Shown here: piece after piece, positions 25,437 to 35,150 of the stretch
How positions within the stretch are numbered: position 1 is the first letter of the stretch
Layout: the number at the start of each line of letters is the position of its first letter
Assembly (NCBI GenBank): GCA_963844055.1
Contig: CAWJMN010000001.1
Location: 3,348,001-3,412,000 of the forward strand
DNA from: CAWJMN01 sp963844055
GTDB lineage: Bacteria > Planctomycetota > Planctomycetia > Pirellulales > Pirellulaceae
DNA: 64,000 nt
Reading direction: 5' to 3'
The notes under the pieces: generated by a model
Database searches by the model: none
What the model was told of the DNA's origin: nothing
Seen by the model: the letters and a program-made list of their open reading frames with translations, nothing else
Position numbers and translations under genes: made by a program

Positions 25437-27968
25437 ATGCAACGACAATGCCTCCCCTGGGTTTGGCTTGCCGTGCTCGCTGGGTGGCTCGGTGGCCCAG
25501 GGATTGTAGACTCGCTTGGCGCCGACGTGGACTATGCGGCCGACATTAAGCCGTTGCTGGAGCAGCATTGCTATCGCTGCCATGGCCCGGACAAGCAAGA
25601 GAACGGGCTACGCCTGGATACGGCGGCCGCAGCGATTGCCGGCGGAGATAGTGGAAACGCGATTGTCTCTGGTAAGTCGGACGAGAGCCTTCTAGTTAAG
25701 GCGTTACTTGGAAAGACGGATTCCGTCTCCAAAATGCCGCCCGAAGGGGAGGGGCTTTCCGATGGCCAAATTGCACTGCTTAGGCAGTGGATTGATTCGG
25801 GAGCGAAAGCTCCTGCGGATGAGCGGCCTTTGACAGGTAAGGGAGCAAGCCATTGGTCCTTTGTGAAGCCAGTTCGCCCAGCGCCCCCCAAGACAAACAA
25901 TACAAGCTGGGGACGCAATGGGATTGATGCTTTCATCCTGGAACGACTAGAGAAGGAAGGGCTTGCCCCATCCGCCGATGCCGCCAAGGAGATTCAACTG
26001 CGGCGAGTCTATCTCGACCTGATTGGAATTTTACCGTCGCCGGATGAAGTGAACGCCTTCTGTCACGATGCGAGCCCCGATGCTTATGAACGGGTCGTTG
26101 ATCGCCTACTTGCTTCGCCGCACCATGGGGAACGCCTTGGCCGGCACTGGCTGGATCTGGCGCGGTACGCCGATAGCAATGGCTATACGCGAGACTTTCC
26201 TCGGCAAATCTGGAAGTATCGTGAATGGGTGATTGATGCGATCAATGCGGGGATGCCCTTTGACCAATTCACCATTGAGCAAATGGCAGGGGACATGCTT
26301 ACCGGAGCAACGCCCGATCAATTGGTGGCCACTGGCTTTCATCGAAATACGCTCCTCAATGAAGAAGGGGGAACGGATCAAGAACAGTTCCGCGTGGAGG
26401 CCATTGCGGATCGCGTGGCGACGACAGGCTCAGCCTTTTTGGGACTGACCGTGGGATGCGCGCGTTGCCACACGCACAAGTACGATCCGATCACTCAGGC
26501 AGAATACTATCAGCTGTTTGCGTTACTGAATAACTGCGACGAGCCGTCGATCGAAGTTCCCACGAAGCTGCAACTTGCCTTTGGAGAACTCACACGTCGC
26601 GAACAGATGCGGGCGAAAGTCAAACTTCTGGAAGATGAGTTCGAAAAACAGCGTCCCGCCTTCGAAATGGCGCAGCAAGCTTGGGAAAAGACGGTTACAC
26701 CCCAGCAACGGGCTCGCTTGCCTGGCCCGGTTCAAGTTGCGTACGACATGGCCTTTGAAAAGCGGGATGCCGCCAACAAAAAGCTGGTGGAGAACTACTT
26801 CAAAGATACCGAGGAGGCTCGCAAAGCGTTTCCGATGCTGGCCGAGGTGTTTCAGCTAAAGCAACAAGAACCCAAGATCCCCTCGACGATGATTCTGCGG
26901 GAACGTTCCAAGCCGCGTGAGACTCACATTCATAAGCGGGGAGACTTTCTCAATCATGGGGCGCTTGTTCAAGGAGGCGTACCGGCAGCATTGCCACCCA
27001 TTTCCTCTGGTGGACAGGCTGGCTCCACACCCAACCGCTTGGACTTTGCCAAATGGCTTGTGTCATCTGACAATCCCCTTACCCCGCGCGTGACAATCAA
27101 TCGCGATTGGCTGCTGTTTTTTGGACGTGGCTTGGTCGAAACCGAAGACGACTTTGGCAAGCAAGGGACTCCCCCCAGCCATCCCGAGTTGCTCGATTAT
27201 TTAGCTCGCGAATTTGCCGACCATGGCTGGGACTGGAAACGAGTGCGGCGGATGATCGTCACCAGCAGTTCGTATCGACAGTCGTCCCAGGTGCGCAAAG
27301 AGCTTGCTGACCGCGATCCACAGAACAAATGGCTGGCTCGTCAATCACGCTTGCGACTGGATGCGGAAATCGTGCGCGATGTCGAACTGACGGCCGCTGG
27401 AATGTTGACCGAAGAACTGGGGGGGCCAAGCGTCTTTCCACCTCAACCCGATGGCGTTTACGACTTCACCCAGGACCCCAAGAATTGGAAAGCGGCAACG
27501 GGGGCTGAGCGTTACCGACGTGGAATGTACACCCACTTCTGGCGTAGTGCGCCGTATCCGGCCCTGATGGTGTTTGATTCGCCCGGCGGCAATGTGAGCT
27601 GTACGAGGCGGATTCGTAGCAACACGCCGATGCAAGCATTGACGCTGGCCAATGACCAACAGTTTATTGAGTGTGCACAAAACATGGCTCAGCGCGTGGT
27701 GCATGAAGCTGTGGCAGAGGATGCAGTACGGGCGGAATATGCGTTTCGACTTTGCCTGTCGCGTTCCCCCTCGCCGGCCGAGAAGGAACAGCTGCTTTTG
27801 ATTCTCCAGGCTGAGCGTGAATCCTTTGAAAAAGAGCCGGCCCGCATAGCGCTTTTGATTCCTTCAGCGATGGCAATTACCGATGCCTCGGAGCAACGTG
27901 AACTGGCTACCTGGATCAGCCTTTGCCGTGTGTTGCTCAATTTGGACGAGACGATCACGCGAGAATAG
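25437..27968 (+). CDS. PSD1-type protein: planctomycete cytochrome C, DUF1549 and DUF1553
   Basis: 843 residues from the ATG at 25437 with a signal peptide (WVWLAVLAGWLGGPGIVDSLGA). The N-terminal PSCyt1 domain has one c-heme motif (CYRCH, residues 42-46) and the conserved KMPPEGEGLSDGQIALLRQWIDSGA tail. DUF1549 follows (IDAFILERLEKEGLAPS, RRVYLDLIGILPS, HWLDLARYADSNGYTRDF, CARCHTHKYDPI), then a helical insert and DUF1553 (NPLTPRVTINRDWLLFFGRG, DDFGKQGTPPSHPELLDYL, IVTSSSYRQSS, SNTPMQALTLANDQQFIECA). These proteins are exported and found only, or mostly, in planctomycetes and relatives, always next to DUF1501 partners; a role in polymer breakdown has been proposed. The partner gene starts 11 bp downstream. 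Confidence 0.93.
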   Translation: MQRQCLPWVWLAVLAGWLGGPGIVDSLGADVDYAADIKPLLEQHCYRCHGPDKQENGLRLDTAAAAIAGGDSGNAIVSGKSDESLLVKALLGKTDSVSKMPPEGEGLSDGQIALLRQWIDSGAKAPADERPLTGKGASHWSFVKPVRPAPPKTNNTSWGRNGIDAFILERLEKEGLAPSADAAKEIQLRRVYLDLIGILPSPDEVNAFCHDASPDAYERVVDRLLASPHHGERLGRHWLDLARYADSNGYTRDFPRQIWKYREWVIDAINAGMPFDQFTIEQMAGDMLTGATPDQLVATGFHRNTLLNEEGGTDQEQFRVEAIADRVATTGSAFLGLTVGCARCHTHKYDPITQAEYYQLFALLNNCDEPSIEVPTKLQLAFGELTRREQMRAKVKLLEDEFEKQRPAFEMAQQAWEKTVTPQQRARLPGPVQVAYDMAFEKRDAANKKLVENYFKDTEEARKAFPMLAEVFQLKQQEPKIPSTMILRERSKPRETHIHKRGDFLNHGALVQGGVPAALPPISSGGQAGSTPNRLDFAKWLVSSDNPLTPRVTINRDWLLFFGRGLVETEDDFGKQGTPPSHPELLDYLAREFADHGWDWKRVRRMIVTSSSYRQSSQVRKELADRDPQNKWLARQSRLRLDAEIVRDVELTAAGMLTEELGGPSVFPPQPDGVYDFTQDPKNWKAATGAERYRRGMYTHFWRSAPYPALMVFDSPGGNVSCTRRIRSNTPMQALTLANDQQFIECAQNMAQRVVHEAVAEDAVRAEYAFRLCLSRSPSPAEKEQLLLILQAERESFEKEPARIALLIPSAMAITDASEQRELATWISLCRVLLNLDETITRE

Positions 27969-27979
27969 GACTATTTGCC

Positions 27980-29416
27980 ATGCAACCTTCTTTGAATCTC
28001 GCTCGTCGACACTTCCTCCAAGATTGTCGCATTGGACTAGGGGCGATGGCCCTGGGAACATTGCTGGCTGAGGAAGGGGTCCGTTTTGCCAATGCGGATG
28101 AGGCGCAGGCTTTGGCCAACCCCATCCCAGCCGGCGCACATCATGTGCCGAAGGCTAAGCATGTCATCTTTTTGTTCATGGCAGGCGGCCCCAGCCAGTT
28201 TGAACTGTTTGAGCCTAAGCCCAAGCTGCAAGAGCTGGATGGTCAGGTCATTCCTGAATCGTTTGTGGCCAACAAACGGTTTGCGTTCATCTCGAAGGAT
28301 GCCAAGCTGCTGGGATGCAAGCGGAAGTTTGTGAACTGCGGAGAAAGTGGCCAAGTCATTTCCGAATGCTTGCCGCATTTGCAAACGGTGGCCGATGACC
28401 TTTGCACGCTGCGAGCCATGAAGACTGATGTGTTCAACCATGGTCCCGCCAAGTTCTTCATGAATACCGGTTCTCCGCTGTTTGGTCGGCCCAGCATGGG
28501 GGCCTGGATCAACTATGGAATTGGCAGTGAATCAAAGAACTTGCCTGGGTTTGTCGTATTGCAGTCAGGCCCACGTGGTCCCCGTGGCGGTGCGCCCAAC
28601 TGGGGCAGCGGCTTTTTGCCAACGTCTTACCAAGGGGTGCCCTTTCGTAGCACCGGTGCACCGATCCTAAACCTTGACAACCCCAAGGGGGTCGCCGCCA
28701 ATGATCAAAAGCGATTTGTCGATGCGGTCAATGGCCTGAACCGTTTGCGACTTTCTGAAACGGGGGATGGCGAGATTGCTACACGCATTGCCTCGTATGA
28801 GATGGCGTTTCGCATGCAGTCGAGTGCGCCAGAACTGATGGACCTGTCGGGAGAGAGCCAGGAAACGCTAACCCAGTACGGCGTAGAAAAGGGAAAGCCG
28901 TCGTTTGCGATGAACTGTTTGCTAGCGCGGCGACTGGTCGAGCGGGGCGTCCGTTTCATTCAGCTGTATCACACCGACTGGGATCATCACGGCAACAAGG
29001 GGACCGAGCTTGGGGAGTCCCTCGATAAGATTTGCAAGGAAACCGATCAAGGAGCGGCAGCGCTTGTTAAGGATTTGAAGCAGCGTGGGCTGCTAAAGGA
29101 TACGCTTGTTGTTTGGGGTGGTGAGTTTGGTCGAACACCGCAAGGGGAAATTCGGGACCTACCTGGACGCGACCATCACATCGAAGCCTTTACGATGTGG
29201 ATGGCTGGTGGCGGCGTGAAGCCGGGGCTATCGATCGGCAAAACGGACGAGATTGGCTACAACGGTGTAGAAGACTCGATTCACGTGCATGACCTGCATG
29301 CGACGATTTTGCATCTGATGGGTCTTGATCACTTGAAGCTGACCTATCGCATGCAAGGGCGTGACTTCCGTCTAACCGATGTCGCGGGGAATGTCGTGCA
29401 AAAGATTTTGGCCTAA
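27980..29416 (+). CDS. DUF1501 protein, Tat-exported partner of the PSD1 gene
   Basis: 478 residues from the ATG at 27980, which exposes a twin-arginine signal (ARRHFLQDCRIGLGAMALG). DUF1501 belongs to the alkaline-phosphatase/sulfatase superfamily fold; seen here are AKHVIFLFMAGGPSQFELFEPKP (start), DFNHGPAKFF-like VFNHGPAKFFMNTG, ARRLVERGVRFIQLYHTDWDHHGN (metal-site His/Asp), TLVVWGGEFGRTPQGE and GRDHHIEAFTMWMAGGGVKPG, and the closing IHVHDLHATILHLMGLDHLKLTYRMQ, which I give in pieces only for orientation. The typical catalytic Ser/Thr/Cys is absent or unclear, so activity is unproven. Eleven bases separate it from the PSD1 gene: one operon. Confidence 0.93.
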   Translation: MQPSLNLARRHFLQDCRIGLGAMALGTLLAEEGVRFANADEAQALANPIPAGAHHVPKAKHVIFLFMAGGPSQFELFEPKPKLQELDGQVIPESFVANKRFAFISKDAKLLGCKRKFVNCGESGQVISECLPHLQTVADDLCTLRAMKTDVFNHGPAKFFMNTGSPLFGRPSMGAWINYGIGSESKNLPGFVVLQSGPRGPRGGAPNWGSGFLPTSYQGVPFRSTGAPILNLDNPKGVAANDQKRFVDAVNGLNRLRLSETGDGEIATRIASYEMAFRMQSSAPELMDLSGESQETLTQYGVEKGKPSFAMNCLLARRLVERGVRFIQLYHTDWDHHGNKGTELGESLDKICKETDQGAAALVKDLKQRGLLKDTLVVWGGEFGRTPQGEIRDLPGRDHHIEAFTMWMAGGGVKPGLSIGKTDEIGYNGVEDSIHVHDLHATILHLMGLDHLKLTYRMQGRDFRLTDVAGNVVQKILA

Positions 29417-29530
29417 TAGGCAAAAAGGCCAAAAGGTACTAGCCTTCCCTGACAGATGCTTTACGTACGGCACGGGGGGATGGCAGTCGCGTACTCTGAT
29501 AATGCAAGACATTTGCGCGTAACTGCAGCC

Positions 29531-30181
29531 CTAGGTCCCTTGGGGGCGCTGTCCGCTATAGGTGGGCAAACGTGAGAGGTAGTCCGGATGGGCGCCGGAA
29601 AGCCAGATGCATTCGCCATGTACGCCATGCACAAATAGCTTCTTGGTTGGGTCGGGCATTCCATGCAAGACCAAGGCCATCGTAACGATGCAGGAAAATG
29701 CAGCGCCGGTCACTGCCAACACTTTCCCTTCCTGCTCTAAAAACGTTTGCCCAGGTTTACGTGGCTGTTGTGCTTGGGTCGTTGTGACATAGAAGAGCAC
29801 ACCAATCAGGATGATCGCGGCAATTCCACTGAGCGTGCCAACGAAGAGTCGCCAAAAGCGCCTACGAGCATCCGCAGCCGTGATGGGGACATTCAAGACC
29901 ATGTGCTTTACTTGGGTCAAAAAATAGAGGATGCCAACAACGGCTCCAAAGCGCATCGGATAGAGATCTTTGCGGGCCCAAGGGAAGTACGCGACCGCGC
30001 GCGTCGCAGCGGGCTGGTTCGTGGCCGGACAGACTAGCGGAAAATCGACGTTGCGGCGGGAAACCAGCCAATCACCATCACGCCATAGGCCCGCCAAATC
30101 GGTAGGCCACTGGGGACTTGCTGGCAAGTTGATGCCCCGATCTGCCGTTTGCGGCGGGGCATAGGGATTCTGTTGCTGCAT
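29531..30181 (-). CDS. NPYA-family membrane protein, third copy
   Basis: 216 residues from the ATG at 30181 (MQQQNPYAPPQ); a longer frame to 30238 lacks support. Same order of parts as the pair at 4468-5775: NPYAPP, LAGLWRDGDWLVSRRN, a P-x-x-C segment (FPLVCPATNQPAATRA) equivalent to PPICVKTG, transmembrane blocks (MRFGAVVGILYFLTQV; LFVGTLSGIAAIILIGVLFYV; VTGAAFSCIVTMALVLHG), then GECIWLSGAHPDYLSRLP, matching the GA-x-x-FL-x-x-LP motif. The Cys context differs from the tandem copies, so it is the most diverged. Located between two degradative modules; function unknown. Confidence 0.78.
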   Translation of the reverse strand: MQQQNPYAPPQTADRGINLPASPQWPTDLAGLWRDGDWLVSRRNVDFPLVCPATNQPAATRAVAYFPWARKDLYPMRFGAVVGILYFLTQVKHMVLNVPITAADARRRFWRLFVGTLSGIAAIILIGVLFYVTTTQAQQPRKPGQTFLEQEGKVLAVTGAAFSCIVTMALVLHGMPDPTKKLFVHGVHGECIWLSGAHPDYLSRLPTYSGQRPQGT

Positions 30182-30485
30182 CCGTAACAATCCTGTCGGC
30201 CGCTGCCATTGGTGATTAACGAGCCAAACTAGTGCCAACTTTGCTTTCTCTACCGTACCCGATTCGCCAAGATTATTCGACCACCTTTCTCCGCCGATCT
30301 AGGGAGACAAAGTTGACCATACGGCTCTAAAAAGACTAATATCATGGGAAGTGGACGAGCTGTTTTTCGTACTAACGAAGGGCTGCCCGTTCCTCCCTCC
30401 CCATTTCCTGGCAAGGTGGCATGTGGATCAAACGATCCTCACGCTGGGTTTGCTAGGCCCACCTGAATGAAGATCGAGAAACGCG
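30182..30485. other. Gene-free region between divergent genes
   Basis: About 300 bp with the divergent promoters of the NPYA protein and the DUF1592-type gene. No ORF, hairpin or repeat stands out. Confidence 0.5.
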
Positions 30486-32813
30486 ATGCGTGGCTTTCTA
30501 AATCTGACGATCGGTCGTTTGTGCTTGCTCTGGCTGGTGGCCGCGGGTTGTAGCCTGGCTTTTTCTTACGTCGCGCATGGCGAGGAAGAAAAGAGCGGCG
30601 CACAGATCTATCAAAACCAGTGCGTAAAATGCCATGGAGGAAAAGGGGAGGGGAGTGCCGAGCATAAAGATCCGCTGATTGGCGATCGCTCGATCTTGGA
30701 GCTAACCAAGCTCATCGAAGAGACGATGCCCGAGGACAAGCCGGGAACATGTATGGGAGAAGACGCGAAAAAAGTCGCCGCCTATATTCATGAGGCTTTT
30801 TATTCTCCCATTGCGCAGGCTCGTAATCAGCCCGCTCGGATTTCGCTGTCGCGTCTGACCGTCCGCCAGTATCAAAATACGGTGACCGACATTTTGGGAA
30901 GCTTTCGGCAGAGGCCAGAAAACTGGGGAGCCGAACCGGGCCTTCGTGCGGAATACTACAGTGGTCGAGGGTTTGGGCGCAATGAAAGAGCGATTGAGCG
31001 AATTGACCCAGTCGTCAAATTCAACTTTGGGACCGAATCTCCTGATAATGAAAAGATCAAAGAGCCAAGGCAGTTTTCCATCCGCTGGGAAGGTTCACTC
31101 CTAGCACCTGAAACGGGCGAATACGAATTCATCGTCCATACCGAACATGCGACTAGGCTCTGGATCAACAGCCAGAGGGTTCCGCTGATTGATGCATGGG
31201 TCAAGTCTGGAAATGATACGACCTATCGCAGCACAATCTTCTTGCTGGGGGGACGGCCTTATCCGATCAAGCTGGAGTTCTCCAAGGCAAAGCAAGGAGT
31301 GGATGATTCCAAGAAGAAGGAACAACCACCCAGCGCGCCGGCTTCGATCTCGTTGGAATGGAAGATGCCACATCGTCAGGAGGAGGTAATTCCTGCTCGG
31401 CTACTTTCGCCAACGCGTTCGCCGGAACTGTTTGTCATCACGACGCCGTTTCCGCCGGACGATCGGAGCATGGGATATGAGCGTGGCACTTCTGTTTCCA
31501 AAGAATGGGAGCGAGCAACCACGGAAGCGGCCCTAGAAACCGTTTCGCACATTTCCGACCGGCTGAAGGACTTTGCCGGGGTCAATTTGGATTCGCCCGA
31601 TGCAGAGCCACGGCTGAAGGAGTTCTGCCAGCGATTTGCAGAGCGCGCTTTTCGGCACCCGTTAACGCCGGAGCAAAAGCAGCTTGTCGTGGATCGACAG
31701 TTTTCGGAAGGAAAGCCATTGGAGCTTTCTTTTCAGCAGAGCTTGCTGCTGGCGCTGAAGTCTCCCTACTTTTTGTATCACGACTTTCAAAAACAGGGGG
31801 ATGCTTACGATGTGGCAGCGCGACTGTCGCTGGCCATGTGGGACTCGATCCCTGATGAGCCACTAGCAAAGGCTGCGGCCGCCAATCAACTTCAAAACCA
31901 TGATCAGGTGCGAGCCCAGGCCGAGCGAATGCTGGGGGACTTTCGTGCGAAGGCCAAGCTGCGACAGTTTTTGGTGCAGTGGCTGCGGGTCGACCAGATT
32001 CGCGAGCTTTCGAAAGACCCGGCACTATTTCCCGACTTTAATCCGGCCGTCGTATCGGACCTGCGAACGTCACTGGACCTTTTGCTGGACGACATTTTGC
32101 AAAGCGACAAGGCAGACTACCGCCAACTATTGCTTTCCCAAGAGGTTTACCTCAACGGCAGGCTGGCGAAGTATTACGGCGTGGAGATGCCGGCCGATGC
32201 CAACTTTCAAAAGCAGGCCTTGGATGGAAATCAGCGAGCGGGGGTGCTAACCCATCCTTATATGCTGGCTGGGCTTGCTTATACCGCTACGAGTTCCCCC
32301 ATTCATCGTGGCGTGTTCATATCACGCAGCGTGCTTGGTCGAACGCTACGACCACCACCAGAAGCGGTCTCGCCACTGTCTCCCGATTTGCATGCCGACT
32401 TGACCACGCGCGAGCGGGTTGCGCTACAAACCAACTCCAGCACTTGCATGGGTTGCCACGCGATGATCAATCCGTTGGGCTTTACCCTGGAAAACTTTGA
32501 CGCCACGGGACGTTATCGCAAAGAGGAAAAGGGAAAGCCGATCAATTCCGAGGGGATGTACCTAACGCGAGAAGGGAAGTCGGTTCCGTTTTCTAGCGCC
32601 CGTCAAATGGCAGAATTTTTGGCGGCCAGCGACGAGTGTCATACGGCCTTTACCGAACAACTGTTCCACTATGTGGTGAAGCAGCCGATTCGGGCGTTTG
32701 GCAGCGAGAAATCGGCTGAGTTGCGTAAGGTGTTCGCCGATAAAGAGTTCAATATGAAGCAGTTATTGGTTCAAATCGCCACCTCTGTAGCGCTAGACTC
32801 TGACAGACCGTAA
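30486..32813 (+). CDS. Cytochrome c / PA14 / DUF1595-DUF1592-DUF1588-DUF1585 protein
   Basis: 775 residues with a signal peptide (LCLLWLVAAGCSLAFSYVAHG). Order of parts: a cytochrome c domain (CVKCHGGKGEG near 46-56); the start of a DUF1587-like helix (ISLSRLTVRQYQNTVTDILG, about 118-137); a PA14 carbohydrate-binding-like domain (about 155-300: GLRAEYYSGRGF, FSIRWEGSLLAPETGEYEF, TRLWINSQRVPLID, PYPIKLEFSKAK); then DUF1595 (FAERAFRHPLTPEQKQLV), DUF1592 (VAARLSLAMWDSIPDEPL), DUF1588 with a second CxxCH (STCMGCHAMINPLGFTLENF) and DUF1585 (FTEQLFHYVVKQPIRAFG). Exported, paired with the DUF1552 gene 48 bp downstream. The PA14 unit seems to interrupt the DUF1587 region. Confidence 0.93.
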   Translation: MRGFLNLTIGRLCLLWLVAAGCSLAFSYVAHGEEEKSGAQIYQNQCVKCHGGKGEGSAEHKDPLIGDRSILELTKLIEETMPEDKPGTCMGEDAKKVAAYIHEAFYSPIAQARNQPARISLSRLTVRQYQNTVTDILGSFRQRPENWGAEPGLRAEYYSGRGFGRNERAIERIDPVVKFNFGTESPDNEKIKEPRQFSIRWEGSLLAPETGEYEFIVHTEHATRLWINSQRVPLIDAWVKSGNDTTYRSTIFLLGGRPYPIKLEFSKAKQGVDDSKKKEQPPSAPASISLEWKMPHRQEEVIPARLLSPTRSPELFVITTPFPPDDRSMGYERGTSVSKEWERATTEAALETVSHISDRLKDFAGVNLDSPDAEPRLKEFCQRFAERAFRHPLTPEQKQLVVDRQFSEGKPLELSFQQSLLLALKSPYFLYHDFQKQGDAYDVAARLSLAMWDSIPDEPLAKAAAANQLQNHDQVRAQAERMLGDFRAKAKLRQFLVQWLRVDQIRELSKDPALFPDFNPAVVSDLRTSLDLLLDDILQSDKADYRQLLLSQEVYLNGRLAKYYGVEMPADANFQKQALDGNQRAGVLTHPYMLAGLAYTATSSPIHRGVFISRSVLGRTLRPPPEAVSPLSPDLHADLTTRERVALQTNSSTCMGCHAMINPLGFTLENFDATGRYRKEEKGKPINSEGMYLTREGKSVPFSSARQMAEFLAASDECHTAFTEQLFHYVVKQPIRAFGSEKSAELRKVFADKEFNMKQLLVQIATSVALDSDRP

Positions 32814-32861
32814 CACTATACTGCGGAAGACTTTAACCATCCGTTTTTGGAGACTTTCAAG

Positions 32862-34178
32862 ATGGCAATCCTTCGTTCACGCCGCCAATTCGTTCGCGAT
32901 TTGGGCCTTAGTGCTGCGGCATTGCCATTTTTGCTGAACCTTCCCAGCCTGGGATTTGCCAATCAGCAAGGGCGTAAGCAACGCATCTTGATCATGTTCA
33001 GCCCCAACGGCGTGGTCCCCAATACGTTTTGGCCGGACGAAGAGGGAGAGAACTTCACGCTGAAGGAATGCCTTACTCCGCTAGAGAAGCTGAAGAGTCG
33101 TTCGCTGGTTCTCAATGGTGTGTGCGACAAGGTGCGCGGCGACGGCGACAACCACATGCGCGGCATTGGTTGCTTGCTGACAGGTGTGGAACTGTTTCCG
33201 GGCAACGTCCAAGGTGGTTCGGACACGCCAGCTGGCTGGGCCAGCGGAATTTCCATCGACCAAGAGATCAAGAACTTCCTGCAAGCCAACGACGCCACGC
33301 GGACCCGCTTTGGCTCGCTCGAATTTGGCGTGATGGTTCCGGATCGTGCGGATACTTGGACGCGGATGGTCTACACGGCAGCTAACAAGCCGGTGGCCCC
33401 GATTGATAATCCCTACCAAATGTTCAACAAGCTGTATGGCCAGCAGAAGAATCAGGAAAGCCTGAAGAGCGTGCTGGATGAACTACAGGAAGACTTGCGC
33501 AAGGTGAGCGCCGTCGTCAGCCAAGAAGACAAACGCTTGCTGGAAGAGCATGCGGCCATGGTCCGCGAATTGGAGCTGGAGCTTGGCTCTACCCAGAAGG
33601 ACATGGGGCACAAGGTGCCTGATCTGGAACAAGGGGTGAAGGAAGAGAATGACCAGATCCCTCAAATCAGCAAGTTGCAGATCGAATTGATTGTGAACAG
33701 CTTTGCGGCAGACTTTGCACGCGTAGCGACACTGCAATACACGAACTCGGTTGGTGGCGCGAAGATGCATTGGCTGGGCGTGGATGAAGGGCACCATGAA
33801 CTTTCGCACGAACCTGACAGCAAGGAAGATGCGCAGAAGAAGCTGACCAAGATCAATCAGTGGTACTGCGAACAACTGGCCCATTTGGCTCAGCGATTGG
33901 CCGATACGCCAGAGCCAGGGGGCAATGGCAGCTTGCTAGACAACACGCTGCTTGTTTGGACGAATGAGCTTGGCAAGGGGAACTCGCACACGCTGGACAA
34001 CATTCCTTTTGTCCTGGTGGGTAATGGCCTCGACTTTAAGATGGGGCGATCCCTCAAGTACAAGAACGCCCAGCACAACCGCCTGCTGATGTCGCTGGCC
34101 CATGGCTTTGGCCATCAGATCACCAAGTTCGGCAATCCGGACTTCTGCGGTGCAGGACCACTGAACGATTTGACGTAA
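32862..34178 (+). CDS. DUF1552 protein, Tat-exported
   Basis: 438 residues from the ATG at 32862, which has GGAG ten bases upstream and begins a twin-arginine signal (SRRQFVRDLGLSAAALPFLL). DUF1552 is the usual partner of DUF1592-type proteins and, like DUF1501, is thought to have an alkaline-phosphatase-like fold. Seen: KQRILIMFSPNGVVPNTFWP, LVLNGVCDKVRGDGDNHMRG, SIDQEIKNFLQ, SLEFGVMVPDRADTWTRMV, VATLQYTNSVGGAKMHWLG, HHELSHEP and LVWTNELGKGNSHTLDNIPF, VLVGNGLDFKMGRSL. The two DUF1592/DUF1552 genes are co-transcribed and end at a strong terminator at 34222. Function as a polymer-degrading or sulfatase-like pair is inferred. Confidence 0.93.
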   Translation: MAILRSRRQFVRDLGLSAAALPFLLNLPSLGFANQQGRKQRILIMFSPNGVVPNTFWPDEEGENFTLKECLTPLEKLKSRSLVLNGVCDKVRGDGDNHMRGIGCLLTGVELFPGNVQGGSDTPAGWASGISIDQEIKNFLQANDATRTRFGSLEFGVMVPDRADTWTRMVYTAANKPVAPIDNPYQMFNKLYGQQKNQESLKSVLDELQEDLRKVSAVVSQEDKRLLEEHAAMVRELELELGSTQKDMGHKVPDLEQGVKEENDQIPQISKLQIELIVNSFAADFARVATLQYTNSVGGAKMHWLGVDEGHHELSHEPDSKEDAQKKLTKINQWYCEQLAHLAQRLADTPEPGGNGSLLDNTLLVWTNELGKGNSHTLDNIPFVLVGNGLDFKMGRSLKYKNAQHNRLLMSLAHGFGHQITKFGNPDFCGAGPLNDLT

Positions 34179-34221
34179 GCGGCAGGCAAGTATCGCCTGC
34201 TAAGCATTGTGCAAATTCGAA

Positions 34222-34254
34222 GGGGACGCTTTTCCAGGCGTCCCCTTTTTTATT
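34222..34254 (+). terminator. Strong intrinsic terminator after the DUF1552 gene
   Basis: GGGGACGC, loop TTTTCCAG, GCGTCCCC, then TTTTTTATT. It ends the DUF1592/DUF1552 operon 44 bp after the stop. Confidence 0.92.
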
Positions 34255-34474
34255 GGAGTGCGACAGGGGAGGGGGCAGACGATTGGCCATGCTGCAATTC
34301 ATTTTCGCCGTACCCGCTGGTAACATCCGCACGGCTGGACAAGGTCAGCAGTGGCACGCGGCGAGACAAACCGAAGAAATGATTCGCGGCCTTGCAGCGT
34401 GGTTACCTTGGGTGCCAGATTCCGGTAATTAGATCACGGTTGCAAGTCTTACTAGCTAGACCAGTGGGCCTCCA

Positions 34475-35071
34475 ATGCAGAATACGCCTCCAATCATCGC
34501 AAGGCCCTTTCTTACAGTATTGCTGTCCTTGGCCTTAATCGCCGTTGCCCTAGTGGGAATAAGAAGCCGGATAGAAACTGCTGGCGACCGCGTTCGCATC
34601 TCGAACCGCTGCCTTGAATTATCGAAACGCATCAAGAATGATTCAAATAGCAGGGATGCTATCAATGAATTGGTAAGAATAATGAGGGGCAATTGGCCAT
34701 TTGCTCGTGTCCAAGCCATATGTGCGTTTCGCGATGCAGGACCCAATGCGATGCCAGCCATTGATGAGCTAATTCGAATGATGGATTCGTCCGAACTCGA
34801 CGAAAAGGCGGATGCGATTGTGGCCGTTGGTGAGGTGTCATCAGGTTCATCTGCAGGAGTTGATCCACTTATGCGACAGTTGAAAGTCGACGACTGGCAC
34901 AAGTCTTCACTAGCGGCATCTGCTTTGGGAGAAATTGGAGCGCCAGCAGAGAAGGCAATTGGAGCACTGCAGAAATTGGTTGACGAGAGTGACAATTCGA
35001 TATTGGTAAGTTGTGCGAGGCGCGCTATTGAAGACATTCAATCTGACTTAACAAAAGCATCTATGGAATGA
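34475..35071 (+). CDS. Membrane-anchored HEAT-repeat protein
   Basis: 198 residues with an N-terminal hydrophobic segment (FLTVLLSLALIAVALVGI) and about three HEAT-like repeats: FARVQAICAFRDAGPNAMPA, DELIRMMDSSELDEKADAI...VAVGEVSSGSSAGVDPLM, KSSLAASALGEIGAPAEKAI. HEAT repeats bind proteins, so this is probably a scaffold exposed outside the cytoplasm or inside the periplasm. The gene is AT-richer and has a different codon feel from the flanking degradative genes. Convergent with the LRR gene, 79 bp away. Partner unknown. Confidence 0.75.
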   Translation: MQNTPPIIARPFLTVLLSLALIAVALVGIRSRIETAGDRVRISNRCLELSKRIKNDSNSRDAINELVRIMRGNWPFARVQAICAFRDAGPNAMPAIDELIRMMDSSELDEKADAIVAVGEVSSGSSAGVDPLMRQLKVDDWHKSSLAASALGEIGAPAEKAIGALQKLVDESDNSILVSCARRAIEDIQSDLTKASME

Positions 35072-35150
35072 GCAACAGCGGACCTTGTTACCCATCGCCG
35101 GTTGCACCATCGACTAATGCGAAGCTTTTTCATTGGGGCAGCTAACCGAA

